Assembly: GCF_024609265.1 (NCBI RefSeq)
Contig: NZ_JANHMP010000001.1
Location: forward strand, 1,426,001-1,490,000
Origin: Geothrix campi
GTDB taxonomy: Bacteria > Acidobacteriota > Holophagae > Holophagales > Holophagaceae
Reading direction: 5' to 3'
DNA length: 64,000 bases
Position 1 is the first letter of the stretch. Each line of letters starts with the position of its first letter. The notes under the pieces were generated by a model. That model did no database searches. It had not been told where the DNA came from and saw nothing but the letters and a program-made list of their open reading frames with translations. The translations under genes were made by a program, and so were the position numbers. This document shows, piece by piece, positions 34,646 through 47,800 of the stretch.

Positions 34646-37221
34646 TCAGAAGGTCGTGCCGATGGAGAACTGGAAGTCGTTCTGCCCGTCTCGATCAAAA
34701 GGATAGGGGTTCAGCTTACGCGACCAGATCAGACGCAGGGGAGCGGGGCTGATGGGCAGGAAGAACCGAAACTCCACCCCCATCGACCGAACCAGGGAGG
34801 GATTCTTGTAGGAATACTCGTTGTGATACGCGTCCTGGTAGGGCACCGGGTCACGGCTGAAGATCTTGGTGCCGCTCCCCCAGGCGTTGCCGGCGTCGTA
34901 GAAGAAGACGAGCCGGAACTGATCGGCAATCTTGAACTGGTACTCCGCGTTGGCGATGAACTGCTTGTTGCCGCCCACCACCACCGGCTGGCCGTTATTG
35001 TCCAGGAGGACGCTGCCCACCTGGCCATAGCGGTAGCCGCGGATGCTGTTCTCGCCACCGGGCCGGTACAGGTCGTAGAGCGGAAGGTCCTCGTGACCCA
35101 TGTTCTGGAGGTAGCCGTAGCTCAGGTTCACGGCGAAGATATGCCGGTCCGCCACGTTGGCGAACTTCGCGAAGTCCCAGCTGGCGCGCAGGAATGGCTT
35201 GTCGCCACCGAACTGCCAGCCACCGTACTCCAGGCCGAACGAGAATCGCGTGCCCTGGGTCGGCTTGAACTGGTGGTTCACCGTGCTGTAGGACAGGCTC
35301 TGGCTGAAGGTGGAGGTGAGCTGGTTGCTCATGTCTCGGAAATAGTAGTTCTGACCGCCTTCGATGCGGATCAGTCGGAAGCTGTACCCCGTGGAGTAGG
35401 TGGTGAAGAAGGCCCAGGGCTGATTGGGGAACCAGTTGCTCAGGCGCGCGCCCACGGACAGGCCAAGGCTCCGGGTGTACTGCTTGTAGGCGTTCGCGAT
35501 GCCCACGCGCGAGGCGTCGTAGTCTGCCGAGCCGTTCGACACGGACACGGCGAAGGAGTAAGGCAGGTCGAACACGAAGGGTTCGGTGAACCCCACGGAG
35601 ACGTTCTTGGAGAACTTGCCGCCGTTGTAGCTCATGGACAGGGTCTCGCCGCCGCCACCCAGGTTGCGGGTGGAGAAGCTCACGCCCAGGGAGAAGCCGA
35701 ACAGCGAACCGTACCCGCCCTGGAAGAGCAGCTCATTGACGCCGGCCTCCTCGCCGCGGACCACCACATCCACCTGCGGCTTGTCCGGCACCAGATCGAC
35801 CTTGGGCTCGGAGGTCTTCACATCAAAGAAGCTCAGCTGGCTGATGCCCAGCAGCGAATCCTTGAAGATGTCCATGCGGAAGGGGTCGCCCTCCTTCAGC
35901 ATCATGCTGCGGCGCAGCACCTTGTCCTTGGTGGTGAGATTGCCCTCGAACTCGATGCGCCGGACGGTGAACAGGTCGCCCTCCACCAGCTTCAGCGTGG
36001 TGTCCACCTTCTTGACACCGTCCTCTTCCCGGATATCGAACTTCTTTTCCGCGCGGAAGAGGATATAGGCTTGGTTGCTGTAGGCTTCCTTGAGCTTGTC
36101 CACGGTCTGGTTCACCGCGTCCAGATCGAAGGGTACCGGCTTGGTGCCGGGCTTGGGAGCCTCCGTGGAAGGTTGGATGTTGAAGAACTTCTTGAGGAAG
36201 GAGTGGTTGTCCCGCTTCACTTCCGCGTACTTCTGCGGATAGTAGTTCTCACGGAAAAACTTGCCGCCCTCGGCCTTGAAGGTGCCCTCGAAGAACTGCT
36301 CGCCCTCGAGGATGGGAATCGAGAGGGTGGCGCGGAGGTCGTACTTGGGGGACTTGGCCTCCTTGGCCCGCTTCTCATTCTTCTTCTTCTGCTTGGCGGA
36401 GGTCCGGTCTTCCACCTCGATGACCGGCTTGCCCACGAAGACATCCTTGTAGCCCAGCTTCCAGTAGGCCTTCTTGACGTTCTCCAGATCCTCTTCCAGG
36501 TTCTTGTCCACCAGCAGGTCGTGGGTGGTGAGCCAGCTGAACATCCAGTGCCGGCGCGTCTTCTTCATGACGTCGCGCAACTGGGCGCTGGAGAACACCT
36601 TGTTGCCCCGGAACTCGACCTTGTAGATCTTCGCCTTGCCGCCTTCGTTGACCTCGAAGACCAGCCGGGCCACACCGGGGCCCATGGGCTCGAGAATGAT
36701 GTCCACCACCGGGTTCCGGAAACCTTTCTCACCGGCCTGATCCACGATCAGGTCCTTGATCTTCCGGGCCGCCTCGGGGTCGTAGATCGTCTCCGGGTTG
36801 ATGGTGAGCTTCTTCTCCTTCACCTTGTCCTTGAGGTTGGTGAGGCCCACCTCGGTGCCGCCGCGGTAGTCGATTTCCTTGATCAGCGGGCGCTCCTTGA
36901 TCCGGATGACCAGCTTCTTGCCGCCCTCGGCGTCCTCGAGCTCCAGCTTGATGTCATCGAAGGAGCCACTGGCCCAGAGCTTTTCCATCACGGCGCTGAA
37001 ATCCAGGTTCCGCAGGTCGTCACCCACCTTCACGCCCGACTTGAAGATCACCGTCTCGGCGGTCTGCTTCTGGGCGCCCACCACCTCGATCTTGACGATG
37101 GGTTCGATATCCTGGGCCGCCAAAGGGAAGGAGAATCCCGCCGCCAGGACCACGAGGGTCAGGGGCAGCACGCCCTTCCACCACCGGGGCAGGGCCCGGT
37201 TACATTCCGTGTTCCGCTGCG

Positions 37222-37225
<4 letters not shown>
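34646..37225 (-). CDS. bamA: Outer-membrane protein assembly factor BamA
   Basis: 859 aa. Signal peptide (PLTLVVLAAGFSFPLAAQ), five POTRA repeats (about 45-480; each with a VxxIxxxGN-like element such as VYKVEFRGNKVFSSAQLRDV and VRRIEFEGNLTTKDKVL), then a 16-stranded barrel that carries the loop 6 motif SIRGYRYGQ and ends FSIGTTF with a C-terminal Phe. POTRA 3 carries a Lys/Glu-rich insertion (TSAKQKKKNEKRAKEAK) not usual in Bam proteins. It folds and inserts outer-membrane barrels. Its start overlaps the clpC stop (ATGA). Confidence 0.95.
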
Positions 37226-39696
<2,471 letters not shown>

Positions 39697-39913
39697 GGGA
39701 CACCCTTTCGGGTTAGTTGCTGATCACCCTTGCGGATGATTGGATGACCCCGGGACCAGGATGGTTCCAGGGAGGCCTACCAGGGTAGCGCCTTCCCCCC
39801 GGGTTGTCCCGGTCCGGCTGGGACAGAACCGAGCCGGAACCCGGGACGGAAGGCAGCCTCCACCCGGGACAGATCCCCCCCGCAACGGTAGACTGGAGGG
39901 CTGGGAGGGCGAC

Positions 39914-41221
39914 ATGAGCCTGGTTAGGACCAATCTGGCGATCCTGGGGCTCCAGTGGGGCGACGAGGGCAAAGGCAAGGTCGTCGATCTCCTCAGCCCG
40001 CATTTCCATCAGGTGGTGCGTTTCCAGGGCGGCAACAACGCCGGCCACACCGTCGTGGTCGACGGCCAGAGCATCGCACTGCATCAGGTGCCCAGTGGCG
40101 CCCTCCACCCCGGCTGCTTCCTGGTGGTGGGCAATGGCGTCGTCCTCAACCTGGATGTCTTCCAGCAGGAGCTGGACCGCCTGAAGGCCCGGGGCTTCGA
40201 CCTGACCGGCCGGCTGATGCTGTCCGACCGGGCCCATATCATCCTGCCCCACCACATCGCGCTCGATCTCTGGCGCGAAGGCGGCGCCAACAAGATCGGC
40301 ACCACGGGCCGCGGCATCGGCCCCGCCTACGAAATGAAGGCCGGCCGCATGGGCGTGCGCCTGGGCGACCTGCTCCACCCCGACACCCTGGCCGAGCGGA
40401 TTGGCCACGGCTACGAGGAGGTCCGCCTGCGCCTGGGCGCCGGGGCGGCCGACCTGCCCACCCTGGACGCCATCGTCGAAGGCCTGCTCCGCACGGCCAA
40501 GCCCCTCCTGCCCTTCATCGGCGACACCCAGACCCACCTCGTGACCGCCTGGGAGCGCGGCGACCGCATCCTCTTCGAAGGCGCCCAGGCTGCCCTGCTC
40601 GACATCGACCACGGCACCTACCCCTTCGTCACCTCCAGCAACTGCAGCCTGGGCGGCCTCTTCACTGGCACCGGCCTGTCCCCCAAGGCCCTCGACAAGA
40701 TCCTCGGCATCGCCAAGGCCTACACCACCCGCGTCGGTTCCGGCCCCTTCCCCGCCGAGATGCACGACGCCATCGGCGAGCGCCTGCGGCAAGTGGGCAA
40801 GGAATTCGGCACCACCACCGGCCGGCCCCGCCGCTGCGGCTGGTTCGACGCCCCCATCACCGCCCACGCCTGCCGCACCAACGGCGTGGATGGCTTGGCC
40901 ATCATGAAGCTCGACGTGCTGGACGGCCTGGACGAGGTGGGCCTCATCGTGGGCTACCGCACCGGCGAAGGCACCCTCACCACCAAGCTCCCCAGCTGCG
41001 CCGCCGACTGGAAGGAGCTGAAGCCCGAGGTGAAGATGTTCAAAGGCTGGGCCAGCACCCGCGGCGTCACCAGGCACGGCGAGCTTCCCGCCGAAGCCCA
41101 CGCCTACCTCGAAGCCCTGGTCGAAAGCGTCGAAGTGCCCATCGCCTACCTGAGCACCGGCCCCGATCGCCAGGAGGGCTGCATCTATCCCGGCACCTTC
41201 CTCGAGCCGCTGCTGGCTTGA
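39914..41221 (+). CDS. purA: Adenylosuccinate synthetase
   Basis: 435 aa from the ATG at 39914 (GGGAGGG eight bases before). N-terminal LGLQWGDEGKGKVVDLL (P-loop and catalytic Asp), GGNNAGHTVV, then GTTGRGIGPAYEMKAGR, LFEGAQAALLDIDHGTYPFVTSSN and C-terminal STRGVTRHGELP and YLSTGPDRQEG. Converts IMP and aspartate to adenylosuccinate with GTP. Single-gene unit divergent from clpC across 217 bases; followed by two tRNA genes. Confidence 0.97.
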   Translation: MSLVRTNLAILGLQWGDEGKGKVVDLLSPHFHQVVRFQGGNNAGHTVVVDGQSIALHQVPSGALHPGCFLVVGNGVVLNLDVFQQELDRLKARGFDLTGRLMLSDRAHIILPHHIALDLWREGGANKIGTTGRGIGPAYEMKAGRMGVRLGDLLHPDTLAERIGHGYEEVRLRLGAGAADLPTLDAIVEGLLRTAKPLLPFIGDTQTHLVTAWERGDRILFEGAQAALLDIDHGTYPFVTSSNCSLGGLFTGTGLSPKALDKILGIAKAYTTRVGSGPFPAEMHDAIGERLRQVGKEFGTTTGRPRRCGWFDAPITAHACRTNGVDGLAIMKLDVLDGLDEVGLIVGYRTGEGTLTTKLPSCAADWKELKPEVKMFKGWASTRGVTRHGELPAEAHAYLEALVESVEVPIAYLSTGPDRQEGCIYPGTFLEPLLA

Positions 41222-41325
41222 CCAAAACGCCCTTCACGGGCACACTGATCGTCCTGCCCATTCAGGCATCGCACGCTCGCGTGCACCGCGCGCTCGAGGG
41301 CACGCGGGCCTGGAACCACCGGCAA

Positions 41326-41400
41326 GGGCCCTTAGCTCAGCGGTAGAGCAGCGGCCTTTTAAGCCGTTGGCCGCGGGTTCAAATCCCGCAGGGCCCACCA
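41326..41400 (+). tRNA. tRNA-Lys (anticodon TTT)
   Basis: 75 bases including encoded CCA. Acceptor GGGCCCT pairs with AGGGCCC, D-arm GCTC/GAGC, anticodon stem GCGGC/GCCGT with loop CTTTTAA (anticodon TTT), T-arm GCGGG-TTCAAAT-CCCGC. All stems are canonical. Confidence 0.97.
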
Positions 41401-41413
41401 AGTTCCACCCCAT

Positions 41414-41488
41414 GGGGCTATCGTCTAGGGGTCAGGACACCGCCCTTTCACGGCGGTAACACGGGTTCAAATCCCGTTAGCCCTACCA
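41414..41488 (+). tRNA. tRNA-Glu (anticodon TTC)
   Basis: 75 bases including encoded CCA. Acceptor GGGGCTA pairs with TAGCCCT, anticodon stem CCGCC/GGCGG with loop CTTTCAC (anticodon TTC), T-arm CGGG-TTCAAAT-CCCG. 13 bases after tRNA-Lys. Its 3' half is found again in degenerate form at 47981. Charged Glu-tRNA is also the co-substrate of class I lanthipeptide dehydratases like the one at 54267. Confidence 0.97.
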
Positions 41489-41493
41489 GCAAA

Positions 41494-41517
41494 AGAGCCT
41501 AGAGAAATCTAGGCTCT
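41494..41517 (+). terminator. Terminator of the tRNA-Lys/tRNA-Glu unit
   Basis: Perfect 10-bp stem AGAGCCTAGA / TCTAGGCTCT with a GAAA loop, six bases after the tRNA-Glu CCA, followed by AATTGTATAT. Confidence 0.85.
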
Positions 41518-41895
41518 AATTGTATATACCCGGCTCAAAATCCTGCAAATATTTTAAACGCTCCCAAAAACGCTCCCAAGAGCGGAAAAATTGGCGCTCT
41601 CAGAGCTCGGCAGGTTCATGAAACCCGCCCATCAACAAGGCGCCTTGGGGTCGGATCGCAGATCGCATTCGCAGGCTGGTCTACATCAACGGCCCGACTG
41701 TCTCGAGCGTCGCCGCCACCGTGTTTTCTGCTGTGAATCCAACAAACTACGCCTGCCTCGATTGTCTTCCGGAGGTTGACCTCCTCGGATGGTCCCTTCC
41801 CAGAGCGGGGAAGCCTCGAGGAATCCACGGACAATTTCTGTCCAAACCGGTGTGGCAGGATGGTCTGGAACCAAGTCTGTCCTTGAGATGCCTGC
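41518..41895. other. 378-base non-coding stretch between the tRNA-Glu terminator and addB
   Basis: Less GC-rich than its surroundings at the left end. A 10-base direct repeat ACGCTCCCAA occurs at 41558-41567 and 41570-41579 (12-base period). Short open frames on both strands show no family features and no good ribosome sites. Because the block lies right behind a tRNA and its partner boundary may be at 47981, it could be the worn left end of an integrated element. No integrase remnant is recognisable. Confidence 0.4.
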
Positions 41896-44847
41896 ATGAG
41901 CTACGACCCCTTTGATGGCGTGCTGCTGAACGACCCCCGACCGCCCGTGTCGGGTGCCGTCAGCCTCATGCTGCACCTGCGGGTGGCGCGGAGGCTGGCC
42001 AAGGCCCAGGGACGCACAGCGGGTCCCAGCCTGGAGGCGCTGAAGGCACGCGCCCAGGCCTGTCGAGAGCTGCTGGCGCAGGGTCTACTTCCGGCCACCC
42101 TGCGGCACTTGCAGGCACATGGGCTGGACCTCGGCCAGCCCAAGGCCGCCCACAGCTTGGCCAGCGTGCTCGCTCACATGGAGGCCTATCTCAAGGAGGT
42201 GGAAGCGGGTGGCTACCTGGAGCCGGACCTGGCCCTCTGGCAGGCCGTAGACCAGGAACTGGCCGGGAAGCGGGGACTCTGGATCGAGCGGACCGAAGCC
42301 GATGGGCCGCTTGAGGCCGGGCTCCGTGACCTTGTGCCCACGCGCCTGCGGGCTCTGGCCTGCGTGCCGGGACTGGGCGGAGCCATGGTCAGGTTGGCCG
42401 CCCAGAAGGGAGGCGAGTCCTCTGGCCTATTCGGCAGCGCTCAGCCGCTGGTCGCGTGGTTCCTCGATGGGCTCGAAGCCCACGGCGACAGACTTCCTAA
42501 CGACCTCGACCTCTCCGAGCCGGAGGGCTGGGGAACGGCCCCCTGGTCGCCTGCCCTGGAGTCCCTGTTCGAAGGGCCCCTGGACCTGAAGGGCCATGCA
42601 GACACCTTCCAACGGGGGCTCGTCGAAGGCCCCCTCGACTTGCTGCGCCATGCCATCGAGCAAGTCTGCGTCTGGCTGGACGCCGGTATTCCCCCATCTG
42701 AGATCACCCTCATTCATCCCGAGCCTCAGACCGTGGCGGCCTTCCTCGCGCCCCTGCTGGCGGAAGAAGGCGTGGCGCTCCATGTGCGCGGTGGATTGGT
42801 CCCACTCCTCGCCAGCGAAGCCTGGAGTCCACTTTGGACCCTGCTCGTGGGCGTGCAGCGACTGGATCCCTGTGCCGTGTCCGCCGGGCTCCGCGCATCA
42901 AGGCGCGACGACCTGCGCCACTGGGCGGATGCTTTGGCCCTTGCCGACCAGAGTGGGACCCTCGCGTTCGAAGGCAGCTTCATGCACCTGCGGGACCGCG
43001 TGAAGGACTACGCACTGGGCATCTGGCAGGAACTGGCAGCGCTGAAGAACACCACCCAGACGGCCCACCGGTGGGCCGAGCGACTGGAATCCCTGGCCAC
43101 CACCCTGCGGTTGCCCATGGATCCCGACGATTTCTACTCCCCGCTGGGCCTGCTCAAGGAAGCCTGGGGCAACGAGACCTGGACCTTCGCCGACATGCTC
43201 CTGGCGCTGGAAGCTTTCCTCGATGCGGCGCGCAGCAGCGAGATCCCACGAGCCGTCGAGGGCCTGCGCTTGGTGACCCCCGGCACCATCCTCGACGACT
43301 GGAATGGCGCCCGCGCCACGCTGATCCTTGATCTCTCCGAAGGTGCTTGGCCCAGCCGCCCCGCCGAGAACCCCGACCTGGACGGCGACCTCAAGGCCGC
43401 CATCAACCGCGCGCTGCTCACCTGGAGCCAGACGGAGCCGATGGCGACGTTCCCCCCTGCCCTGCAGCGGTTCTGGCTGCCTCGCAGCGAACACGGCGAC
43501 CAGATTCCCCGCGCCTTCCAACGGGAGGCTTACGCCTTCAACAAGGTGCTGGCCATGACCCGCGAGCGCCTGGTGGTGCTCAGCCCCGCACAGGATGAGG
43601 ACGGCCGCATGACGTCCCAGGGGCCCTTCTGGACGGCGCTGGAAGGCGCGGCCCTGTGGCGTCCTGAAGCCGAGCTGCACAGCCGCCTGCGCTGGCGCTG
43701 GGAAGGCCACGATCAGTCACCTCACCACCAGGCCCGGGCCATCGCCGCCCAGGCTCGCCCGGCCAGCGAGGCGCTGCTGGCGGAAGCGCCCAACTTCGAC
43801 TTGGCGCCGGGACTCCGCGCCGCCTGGCTCAAAGGACAGGACAGCGCCAGCCCCACGGCGCTCGAAGGCCTCGCCAAATGCCCCTTCCGTTCTTTCGCTG
43901 AGCGAGTGTGGGGCTTGCAGACCTTCGATACGCGCACCCGGATGTCCATGGCCGTGGGCATCCTCGTCCACCACATCATGGAGGAGGCCCTGGCACCCTT
44001 CGTGGGTGTGGAGGATTGGCCTGCCGCCTTCCAGACGGCACTGGGCCTGGGTCCCGAGGCCGGAGCCGATGACCTCATCCCCCACTTGCAAACCCTCTGG
44101 CTGGATCACCAGGATCAGTGGCTGAAGGAACTGGACCGCCACATCCCGCAGGAGCAGTGGCCCCAGGCCGTGCTGCGCCTGGAGTCCCTGCTGCCGAACT
44201 TGGCCGCGGCCCTGCTGCGGGATGTCCAAGCCGAGGCCCCCGACAAGGGGGAACTCGCGTTGCTCGACCCGACACGTCTATCCGCGCCGAAGGCCAAGAA
44301 GGCCGCAGCGCCCCCACCGGAGACCTGGCGGCGAACCCTCCTGGCCCTCGAGGGCAGCCTGGGTCCAGTTGCACTAGATTTGGGCGACGGCCACTCGCTC
44401 ACTGTCAGCGGCAAGGTGGATCGCATCGAGCGCTGGATCAGTGACGGCCTCTCCTTCCTGCGGGTGGTGGACTACAAGACCTCGAAGGAGACGTATCTCA
44501 AGGCCTACGCCGAGGACGATGTGCCTTTCGGGTCCCACCTCCAGACCCCGCTCTACATGCTCCTCGCGGAGCGGGTCTACCCGGGCGAACGGGCCACGGC
44601 GGTACTGTTTCCCCTGAAGGAGGATGAGCCAAAGCCCTTCACCAAACACTTGGCCACGCTTGCCGAAGCTGGACCCGACGGAGCCTGGCGTCAGCGACTG
44701 CTTACGAACCTCGCCCGTTTTGACGCACGGCTGGAGTCGGGGAATTTCCCGCCGACTCCCGGCGAGCATTGCAGCCAGTGTCAGTTGGCGGCCCTCTGCG
44801 GGCGCCCAGTGGACGTGACCGTCGAGACAGATGGGGAGGGGGACTGA
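41896..44847 (+). CDS. addB: AddB-like helicase-nuclease subunit (double-strand break repair)
   Basis: 983 aa. The middle has the inactivated helicase-like fold of AddB (RLVTPGTILDDWNGARATLILDLSEGAWPSR). The C-terminal nuclease has GILVHHIMEEAL, then GKVDRIE and VVDYKTSK (the D-x-K catalytic core of the PD-(D/E)XK fold). Four cysteines for an iron-sulfur cluster are in place: one in LAKCPFRSFAERVWG before the nuclease and three in CSQCQLAALC after it. The N-terminal Walker A of classical AddB is missing, as in many non-Firmicute members. With AddA it resects DNA ends for RecA. It overlaps nothing upstream; addA starts one base after its stop. Confidence 0.88.
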   Translation: MSYDPFDGVLLNDPRPPVSGAVSLMLHLRVARRLAKAQGRTAGPSLEALKARAQACRELLAQGLLPATLRHLQAHGLDLGQPKAAHSLASVLAHMEAYLKEVEAGGYLEPDLALWQAVDQELAGKRGLWIERTEADGPLEAGLRDLVPTRLRALACVPGLGGAMVRLAAQKGGESSGLFGSAQPLVAWFLDGLEAHGDRLPNDLDLSEPEGWGTAPWSPALESLFEGPLDLKGHADTFQRGLVEGPLDLLRHAIEQVCVWLDAGIPPSEITLIHPEPQTVAAFLAPLLAEEGVALHVRGGLVPLLASEAWSPLWTLLVGVQRLDPCAVSAGLRASRRDDLRHWADALALADQSGTLAFEGSFMHLRDRVKDYALGIWQELAALKNTTQTAHRWAERLESLATTLRLPMDPDDFYSPLGLLKEAWGNETWTFADMLLALEAFLDAARSSEIPRAVEGLRLVTPGTILDDWNGARATLILDLSEGAWPSRPAENPDLDGDLKAAINRALLTWSQTEPMATFPPALQRFWLPRSEHGDQIPRAFQREAYAFNKVLAMTRERLVVLSPAQDEDGRMTSQGPFWTALEGAALWRPEAELHSRLRWRWEGHDQSPHHQARAIAAQARPASEALLAEAPNFDLAPGLRAAWLKGQDSASPTALEGLAKCPFRSFAERVWGLQTFDTRTRMSMAVGILVHHIMEEALAPFVGVEDWPAAFQTALGLGPEAGADDLIPHLQTLWLDHQDQWLKELDRHIPQEQWPQAVLRLESLLPNLAAALLRDVQAEAPDKGELALLDPTRLSAPKAKKAAAPPPETWRRTLLALEGSLGPVALDLGDGHSLTVSGKVDRIERWISDGLSFLRVVDYKTSKETYLKAYAEDDVPFGSHLQTPLYMLLAERVYPGERATAVLFPLKEDEPKPFTKHLATLAEAGPDGAWRQRLLTNLARFDARLESGNFPPTPGEHCSQCQLAALCGRPVDVTVETDGEGD

Positions 44848-44848
44848 C

Positions 44849-47800
44849 ATGCGCACCCTCGACCTGAGCGATCCCCACATCCTCGATCAGTCGTTGGTGG
44901 TGAGCGCCAGCGCAGGATCCGGGAAGACCTTCACCCTCACGGTGCTGGTCACGGCCCGGCTGGGGCGGGGAGATATCCGCCCCTGGGAGATCCTGGCCAC
45001 CACCTTCAGCGAGACTTCAGCGGCGGATCTGCGCGAGCGGCTGCTCTGCCCCCTGGACCTGCTGTCCGCCCTGGATGAGGCCGCCTGGCGGGTGCTGCTG
45101 CCCCACCTCGAAGCGCCTGTGGCCACGGACCTCGAAGCCATCCTCAAGAACCTGCCTGCCATTCAGCACCTGAAGAAGTCCGCCGGTGAGGTGGCACAGG
45201 CCGCCGCTCACTGGGTGAGTGCACCCTGGCTTGCGTCACCCGCGAAGGCCCGTGCCTTCTGGCGCCGCGTGAGGCGGGAAGCCGAGCTGCTTCAGGTGTC
45301 CACCATCCACAGCCTGGCCATGCGCGTGCTGAGCAAGGGTGAGGGCAGCAGCGACACCATCCTCGATGTGCGTCATCCCTCCCTGCTGCGGCTGCTGCGG
45401 CTGACGGTGCGCGAGTCCCTGACCCTGCCCTCCGGCCATGCCGATGAAGTGCCCGCCCGAATGCTGCTCGCCTGGGCCGAGCAGAACTGGGAGGCCTTGT
45501 CCCAGGGCTTCGACAACCACCTCGATGCCCTTGGACATTTGAAGGGTGAAGACCCCAGCTACTATCGCGACGCTCTGACCCTTGCCCTGGCTGAAGCCCG
45601 GACCGCTCTCGCGCCCTTCGCGGCGGATGAAGAGCTGGCCAAGCACCCCAGCGGCAAGGGCCTCCACAACTTCAAGAAGGAGAACCTCCTCCCGGTTCCC
45701 CTCGACAGCGCCGATCTGCAGGCGAACCTCCGCTGGGCCCAGGCCCAGAGCGGGCGCGTTTCAAACCCGCCCCCTGCCTACTACTCCGACGCCTTCTGTG
45801 ACGCGATGGCAACCCTCAAGCCGGTGGCCAGCGCGCTGGAAGCCTGGCTGCGCTGCCTGCTGGTGAACGCGCTGCAGCGCTTCGAGGTGGAGAAGCAGGC
45901 CCAAGGGTTGGCCACTTTTGGCGATCTGGTCCGCAAGGCCTTGGACAGCCTCAAGGCCCATGGACTGGAGACCCCTGCGCCCAAGCTGCTTCTGGTGGAC
46001 GAGTACCAGGACACCTCCAAAGTCCAGGATGCCTTCCTGGAGGCCCTCGGCGCCGAGCGCATGGTGCGTGTGGGCGACGTGAAGCAGGCCATCTACGGCT
46101 TCCGTGGCGGTGATCCCGACCTGCTGCGGGACCGGCTGACCGCTGCGGGAGAGGGCGCCTTCCGCCTCGCTTCCAACTTCCGCTCCACACCCGAGATCGT
46201 GACCTTGGCCAATACCTACGTGGACCAGGTCTGGCCCCAGTTGGATCCCACGATCGGCGACCTTGATGGTGCCCAGGTACCCGTTGCCCCATCGGGGCCT
46301 CCAGTGGGGTTGGTCCGCACACCTGCACCATCGACGTCGGGCGACCTTCCAGCACTGTCGGATTGGATCTCGGGCCTCTCCCGGGAGTCCGGCTGGACTG
46401 AGTCCCTCGGCGCTCCGGCTAAGACCGGCAACCACACTCGTGCGCTCCTGCTCAAGCAGCGCACCCGCCTGCCGGGCCTCCTCCAGCGCCTCAAGGCCAA
46501 AGGAATCCAGCCCTACGTGGTGGCCAAGGAGGGGTTCTGGGACAGCCCCGGCGTGCGGCTCATCCTGGCGGTCCTGGAGGCCGTGGCCCACCCCGAACGC
46601 CCCATTCCCTGTGCAGCATTGCTGCGCCAGGTGGTGGGCCTGACCGATGCCGAGATGGCGGCGCTGGCCCGAGGCAGCGACAACCGGCCGGGACTGCTAG
46701 GTCTTGGTCAATTGGATCCTGAGCGGCTACCAGAAGCTCACCAGGACACCGCCCACTTCCTCCTCGACCTTCGGCAAGCCTCCACCCAGACCATCGCAGG
46801 TCGCCTGCTGCGACAGGGAGCCGTACTTCAGGCCATTGCAGCCCTGGAGGTGCACGGTACGCTGGAGCCCCTGCGAGCACGGCGCAACCTGGCCGGACTG
46901 CTCGCCAAGTTGAAGGACCTGCCTGCCAGTCCCTCCGTGGCCTACGCCCTGCTTGATGACGAGCGGAATGGCCTGGAGCGGGGCGACCTGCCCGCCTCCG
47001 TGGAAGACGCGGACCTCCTCATCCAGACGGCTCACGGGAGCAAAGGACTGGAGTACGACGACGTCATCCTGCCCCTGCTGAATGTGAACCCGCGCAGTTT
47101 CCGGAAGGGTGACCTGCGCACCCACGCCGAGACCGGCGAGCTGCTGCTCGCCTGGAAGCTGGGCAAATTCACCGGGCGCGCCTATGACGACCTCAAGCCC
47201 CTGGTGGAGTCCAAACAGAAGCGCGACGAACTCAATCTGCTCTATGTGGCGCTCACCCGGGCCAAGGGGCGCCTCTGCGTGCTGCTGCAAGAGCCCAAGG
47301 ACCCCAAGGAGCCCAAGCCCCCCAGCGAGTTCAAGACCTGGGCGAAGTGGGGGCAGGTCCTGGCCAGCACTCACCCGGGCTGGAAAGCGCTGACGGATGC
47401 ACCGACACCCGTGCCCCTGCCGACACGGGTCACCCTCACACTGAACCCACCGCCCGCGAGAATGGCCTTGGTCGACACCACCCTGCCTGTCGATGCCCAT
47501 GACGACCTTCCCGGCGACACCCGCAGCAAGGCCCGGCAGGAGGGGGAAGCCATGCACGCCTTCCTTCGTGATCTGCTGGTGCGTTGGGAGGATCCGGAAG
47601 CCTTCCAGGCCTGCCTCGACACCGCCCCGCCCGTCGCCCACGCCCGTGAGAATGCCCTTCGCTTCCTGGAGCAATTCGAGGCCAAGGGGTGGCGCCACCT
47701 CCGTCGCCGAACGGAATTGCCCCTCGCCGGAGCGGCCAGCAGTGGTGGGCTTGGACGCGCGGACCTCGTCGTCTGGGGAGAGGGCTGCATCCACCTCCTG

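Noticed and set aside
41591..41915. Short frames (60-65 codons) behind tRNA-Glu as integrase remnants
   Set aside because: No RxxHxxR or other recombinase motif and no similarity to known proteins.
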